Shown: positions 30,797-34,999 of the stretch, one piece after another
Numbering within the stretch: the stretch's first letter is position 1
Layout of the letters: every line of letters begins with the position of its first letter
NCBI GenBank assembly: GCA_015680685.1
Contig: MNCI01033485.1
Coordinates: 96,786 to 131,784 of the forward strand
Length of the DNA stretch: 34,999 nt
Source of the DNA: Gnetum montanum
Lineage: Eukaryota > Streptophyta > Gnetopsida > Gnetales > Gnetaceae
Reading direction: 5' to 3'
Position numbers and translations under genes: made by a program
Notes under the pieces: generated by a model
The model's input: only the letters and a program-made list of their open reading frames with translations
Database searches by the model: none
Told to the model about the DNA's origin: nothing

Positions 30797-32238
30797 TCAG
30801 GAAGTTTCTGATATCTCATCTATGGATGTCACGGAAAACATCAGATATAAGTTATATTAGACATTTTGCATAAGAAGGCAATATACTAAATGTCAAAGAT
30901 AGGTAACATTTGACTTTATGTGCAAAGAAAATAACAAAGAAAGTATAGAAAGGAAAAAATAAATGCTTTATTGATATGGAATAGAGTATCTAGATCATGC
31001 TTTAAGAGTCTTTCTTGGGATTTTCTTCCTTCAACATCTATCCCCTTAGAGGGAATCTAGCACTTCCACCATGGTTAGGCCTACAATTGGCTAGAAGAGA
31101 TGGCAATGGCTAGTCCTCTTCCTATCCCACTTCACTTGGCTCTTGTGACTTGCCTATACCAACTCCACCACCCATGTTGGCACAACCTCTAATACCAAGT
31201 ATAAATGCCTTAGGTCAAACTCCCAAAGGTTACCTTAAGAGACATGTCCATTATTATAATGTTTCCTTTCAAGTTTTAATTGCAACACTTCCTTTTGGGT
31301 TTTGTTACAATAACGATAACACTTATCATCAAGAGGCATCATCTTTATTATGTAGCTGCACCATTAGGAAATGGGGATGTTACAGAGTTAGAAAAAATTT
31401 TAATGATTTTCTTGGCAAAAAATTCTAACTTTTTAGATGTTAAAATTGACAATAGAATGAGTTGAACTAATGATTTTTGAGTGTTGAGAGGCTTGTAAAC
31501 TTCTGAAATGCTATGAACTATATGTGTAAAGTGACTTGGAGGTACTAGAAGTACTTTTGGAAAAGTCAAGAAAATCATGGACTTGTTGATACTCCAAACA
31601 TAGAAAAAAAATTTATTTTCTATGTCTCAAGAGAATCTATTAGAAAGTGCCAATTTCTGAAGTCCAAAGTGCTAAAACTATTATTGATGAATTGTTTAGG
31701 CCTTGGGGACTCATGGCACATGTCAAAATATAGTACTAATAAGGTTTAGAGGTGTTGAAGATGGTCTTTTTAGCGTTGATGTTGATACTAACACTGGCAT
31801 TAGCATTAGTGTCAGGCATGCTTAGAAGAATTTTTGATTAATTTTCTAAACTTTGTCAAAGTCACTAAAATTAAAATTAAGATGTTAGGGTATGATTCCA
31901 AATTAATCATAGAGGTTTATAAATACTAAAAATGTATCTTATAAAGCTATTTTGGGGTGTTCTTTTTCTTATGATGTCAAAGGGAGATTGACTTAGAATC
32001 TATGCCACATCCAATACTTTGGAAAATTTTGATTTTGGAGTTTTTCTAGGATAATCAAGAATAAAGTCCATAAGCTAGATTATGAACTAAAATGATCCTT
32101 GGAGATCTATGAGAGTTGATAATATGCCTCATGATGATGTTATTAGGGCATTTGAGGCTCTAACCTGCATAGAATAATCTCTAGTAAACTAAAAAATTGG
32201 GCATAACATTGCCTCCTCTTGATGAATGCTAGAGAGGT
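30797..32238. other. Intergenic, with right arm of the inverted repeat
   Basis: 31771-31809 is the reverse complement (about 32 of 39 positions) of 30757-30796. Frames at 31150-31465 and 31348-31578 match nothing. GAGGT (32234-32238) is the left flank of copy 4. Confidence 0.5.
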
Positions 32239-33173
32239 TGATGAGACGCGATTCACATGAGCCGCGATATCACGTCATCCCCTGCGATATCATAGTCTCC
32301 CACCAAATCTATAAATCAGAGGCGGCACTCCCCTTATTCCTAATCCTAGGCTAGAAGTAGGGAAACTTTGGCAAGTTGATCACTCTAGAGATAGAATATT
32401 TTCCATGTGCCCGCAGTAGGAGTCCCCAAGTGAATGGATCTTTATTCAAGCAACTTTGTACCTGAACGCAAGTTGTGTGCAGCAATAAAGATGAGCTTTG
32501 TGGATAAACCTTGCAGTGCATGGAATAGGTTTATTACCTATTATTTCTTACATGTTATTTATTACCTGCAATAGCGCGGCATGAGTACAACTTGATTACG
32601 AGCATTGACAAATGTGTACAGCTAATCAAGGAATCAGCTGCTCATCATGATTAGTCTCTCTTACCCTCAACTCCTAAAATGCGAGATGAGTATGACTTGA
32701 TTACGAGCATCTACGGATGTGTACGGCTAGTCAAGGAATTGGCTACTCATCATGTTTAGGCTAGTTAAGTGCCTCAGTATGACCACTTCGAGCATGTGTG
32801 TTACGTGTGGTGATCCTAGTAACAATTAGCGTTTGGTAGCCACAGTTGCATAGTTCAAGGTGTGTATGGTAAGTGGGAACAGATGCTGATGCTAGTTAAT
32901 TTAGACTTAGTCATTAGTTAAAGTTAGCTAGTTTCTCAACCCTTCACCTCAATAGCATAGGAGCAAAACATTAAAAGACCATAAAAAATCATATACCTCG
33001 GACTTACTTAACCATACACCGTGACAAACACAAGTAAGTCTAGGAAGACAATGAATGATTAAACCCAAGTGTTTCATGGGGTGTGTAGGCATTTAGTCTA
33101 TGGAGTTTGACCAGATCGTGTGTGCTATGCTCGTTTCGTATGGTTGAGTGTAGGGGTACCTCACCACTCATCA
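32239..33173 (+). mobile_element. 5' LTR of copy 4
   Basis: 935 bp, TGATGAGACG...CACTCATCA. TATA box 32309-32317; perfect poly(A) stem 32438-32446 with 32484-32492; GATATC palindromes at 32258-32292. The extra length comes from an imperfect tandem duplication (32573-32655 and 32681-32759, period about 105 bp) sharing CTTGATTACGAGCAT and TCAAGGAAT. Confidence 0.9.
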
Positions 33174-33174
33174 T

Positions 33175-33192
33175 TGGCACCATTGCCGGGGA
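33175..33192 (+). promoter_or_regulatory. Primer binding site, tRNA-Asp type, copy 4
   Basis: TGGCACCATTGCCGGGGA, two G-to-A changes (both at ancestral CpG) from the complement of plant tRNA-Asp(GTC). Confidence 0.85.
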
Positions 33193-33315
33193 CTAAGTGT
33201 TTGTGCACCATATAGAATATAAGGGATATCACTCACATCATTGTAATCCTAAATGAACCTTCAGGTTAATCAAAAGAGAAAAATTATATAACAGTGAAAT
33301 AGCACACCGATAAAA

Positions 33316-34999
33316 ATGCCTTCTTCTCATAAGAGCAACTCACCACCTAAGGATCATACACGAGATAGTTAGCAACATAAAAAACATAACCAAAATCAGC
33401 CAAGTCCTAAACAATACAAGATAGTTTATACTCATCCTAATGAGTATATTTCAAACTTCACCTTTATCCTCCATCAAGATGAACAACTGCGATGGAGAGA
33501 TTTGCAAGGTAACATTGTCTTACCCCCAGATCGATCAGTCTCTGGCATGCTTTTCCGTGCCTTGGCACAAATTGGCATACAAGAACTATATGCTGAAGAT
33601 GTTGTGGAAGATTTTAACATGAGGGATTATTATCCAACAGATGCCAAACGTATGAGGGACTTAAGGTAGGAGAGTCAACATACTTTTCTGAAGGGCAAAG
33701 CCCCGCACGTCCTTAGCGAAATAGGAGATGAGGAACCCCTTATCGTGGGTTCTCTAACAAATGATGTTCCCCCTCCTAACGATGGTGAGGAGGTTGAGTA
33801 TCAGAATCTATGATCAATGATACATATCCCTAGTTTTGATGCCCGTGAACACTAGCTATTCACATAGGGAACAACCACTCATGCTAAGGACGAGCACTTA
33901 GATCGTCACCACGATCAGGGCCATAGCAGCCGAAGAGAAGGCAAGAAACATCATCATGGTGATGGTTCTCCTTTCTCTTCCCCTTCTTCACATCACTCAC
34001 CCTCTCCTTCCACATCTGGGTGCAGCCACCATGAACATAAAGGTGAGGACAAAGGTAAGAAGGATGAAAGACCTTGACGAGAAAGTCAAGAGAGAGGACA
34101 AGGGCAAGGACGTAGGGAGAGTAGGGAACAATGCAGACATCACAGGTGTCATGAAAGAGATGATCATGACAAGCCCCTACTTGCAACCCGAAGTATGCTT
34201 GACATCACAGAGGTAGTTAGCATTCCCAAAAGGCATTTAAAAGATAGTCGAATCAAAAGATTAGACATGAACAATATCCCACGATTTGAAGGGGGATACA
34301 ATGCTGATCCGAAAAACATTTACAAGCATTCCACGATGCCTGTGCCTTGTAGAATATAGAAAATAAGTGGCAGAAGCTTAAGTTGTTCCCAAGGACACTC
34401 ATTAAGGAAGCAGAGAGTTGGTACTAGTCCTTCGAACCGAAAACCATTAGGAGGTGGAGTACGATGCTAGAACTCTTCAACGATAAGTATCAGACGTACT
34501 CCAGAGTGTCCAGTTTGCATAAGTAGATCCAAGGTTGGAAGCAAGGTACATATGAACCCTTGAATGCTACCATGGCCCGCTACTACACATTGTTACATCG
34601 TTACCCAGGCCATGGGTACGCTCAGTGGGATCAACTTCGCCACATCGTGGATGGGCTAAGGCATGAAACTAGAAGAACCCTTGGAACTTATGCCCAAGGG
34701 AGACTCTCACAACTTAGAGCCCATGAAGTACATCGCTTGTTGGAACAAGTAGTAAAAGAAGAAGATGAGCTACGCAAAAGGGAAAGTGCAGAAGAATACA
34801 ACTGCGATCCCTCCCTTCGAAAGAAGGAAGTGAAGTTTCGTGATGAAGAAGATGAGTCACCAATCGAAGATTTGGTAAACCGGAAAACCTTGCCAATCCA
34901 AAAGTTGACAACAGAAATAGTGGCTAAGGTAGATGACGTATGGAGTTCCTTAGACTCTAAAATTGAAACTGTCTTAAAAATTGTAGAAGAGTCTAAGGT
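33316..34999 (+). pseudogene. Gag polyprotein remnant, copy 4 (3' end outside window)
   Basis: Starts at the ATG at 33316 (MPSSHKSNSPPKDHTRDS), then a stop. Blocks in order: VYTHPNEYIS (stem-loop), DEQLRWRDLQGNIVLPPDR, MRDYYPTDAKRMRDLR then TAG (33667-33669), DVPPPNDGEEVEYQNL, the His/Ser-rich block (33905-34025), an Arg/Glu-rich block, LDMNNIPRFEGGYN, a frameshift near 34315, then LKLFPRTLIKEAESWY and TAG (34425-34427), ELFNDKYQTYS, GHGYAQWDQLRH, GLRHETRRTLGTYAQGRL, RLLEQVVKEEDEL, EEYNCDPSLRKKEVKF. From about 34530 to the window edge one frame stays open. Gag would form the capsid and bind RNA; this copy is broken upstream. Confidence 0.85.
33427..33448 (+). promoter_or_regulatory. Conserved gag-start stem-loop, copy 4
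   Basis: TATACTCAT / ATGAGTATA, a perfect 9-bp core stem with loop CCTA. It carries the C-G pair of copy 1; the outer pairs (GG..CC) are lost. Confidence 0.5.

Larger units (their letters stand above)
32239..34999 (+). mobile_element. Retrotransposon copy 4, subfamily B, truncated by window
   Basis: 5' LTR 32239-33173, primer site 33175-33192, leader and gag to the window end. Its LTR is the longest and differs from those of copies 2 and 3; the closest relative in the window is the fragment at 1-336. The protease, any polymerase and the 3' LTR would lie beyond the right edge, so whether this copy is also polymerase-less cannot be judged. Confidence 0.9.

Noticed and set aside
31150-31578. 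ORFs of 60-92 codons
   Set aside because: No motif or homology recognised; AT-rich surroundings with stops in every frame nearby.

Overview
This is nuclear DNA from a seed plant, almost certainly a repeat-rich intergenic or heterochromatic stretch. The evidence is AT-rich non-coding sequence, LTR retrotransposons with plant-type primer binding sites (tRNA-Asp and initiator tRNA-Met), decayed reading frames full of CAG-to-TAG and CpG-type transitions, and fragments of two plant gene families. The species cannot be named. I see no intact cellular gene, tRNA, rRNA or CRISPR array.

The window is dominated by one LTR-retrotransposon family, present as four copies plus an extra LTR. Copy 1 is about 337-4128 (minus); its protease region abuts an LTR fragment of a second subfamily at 1-336. 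Copy 2 is 9266-16246 (plus, both LTRs, near-matching target duplication). Copy 3 is 17071-23847 (minus, both LTRs, target duplication partly hidden by an assembly gap). Copy 4 starts at 32239 (plus) and runs off the right edge. The layout is LTR (about 780-935 bp), tRNA-Asp primer site, short leader, gag, a Pro/Tyr-rich linker, a retropepsin-like protease stretch, and in copies 2 and 3 about 2 kb of non-coding sequence, a G-rich polypurine tract and the second LTR. No reverse transcriptase, RNase H or integrase is visible. The family therefore looks non-autonomous (TR-GAG-like, with a protease remnant) and would depend on enzymes from a partner element.

Between the copies lie: 4230-7535, a probable long LTR of a different (Tekay/Del-like) element with an initiator tRNA-Met primer site at its left edge; 7536-9265 and 16247-16440, a degenerate repeat whose units form dyads and into which copy 2 inserted; 16441-17070, unassigned sequence with a long poly-T; 23851-24111, a run of Ns; 24112-25100, LTR/promoter-like sequence; and 26421-32238, AT-rich DNA with no gene, a G-quadruplex motif, a hexanucleotide repeat and a 40-bp inverted repeat.

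The only cellular coding remnants are at 25420-26415 (minus): a frameshifted piece of a saccharopine-dehydrogenase-like oxidoreductase directly downstream of an RRM piece resembling RBM25. Two unrelated genes joined on one strand suggests gene-fragment capture.

The most interesting unexplained signals are RNA-structure candidates shared by the retrotransposon copies: a hairpin early in gag (perfect 13-bp stem in three copies, one compensatory C-G/T-A exchange), a stem holding the poly(A) signal of the LTR, a leader mini-palindrome, a repeated PPT-like motif, palindromic GCGATATCGC arrays at the LTR U3 end, and an unusual short zinc knuckle.
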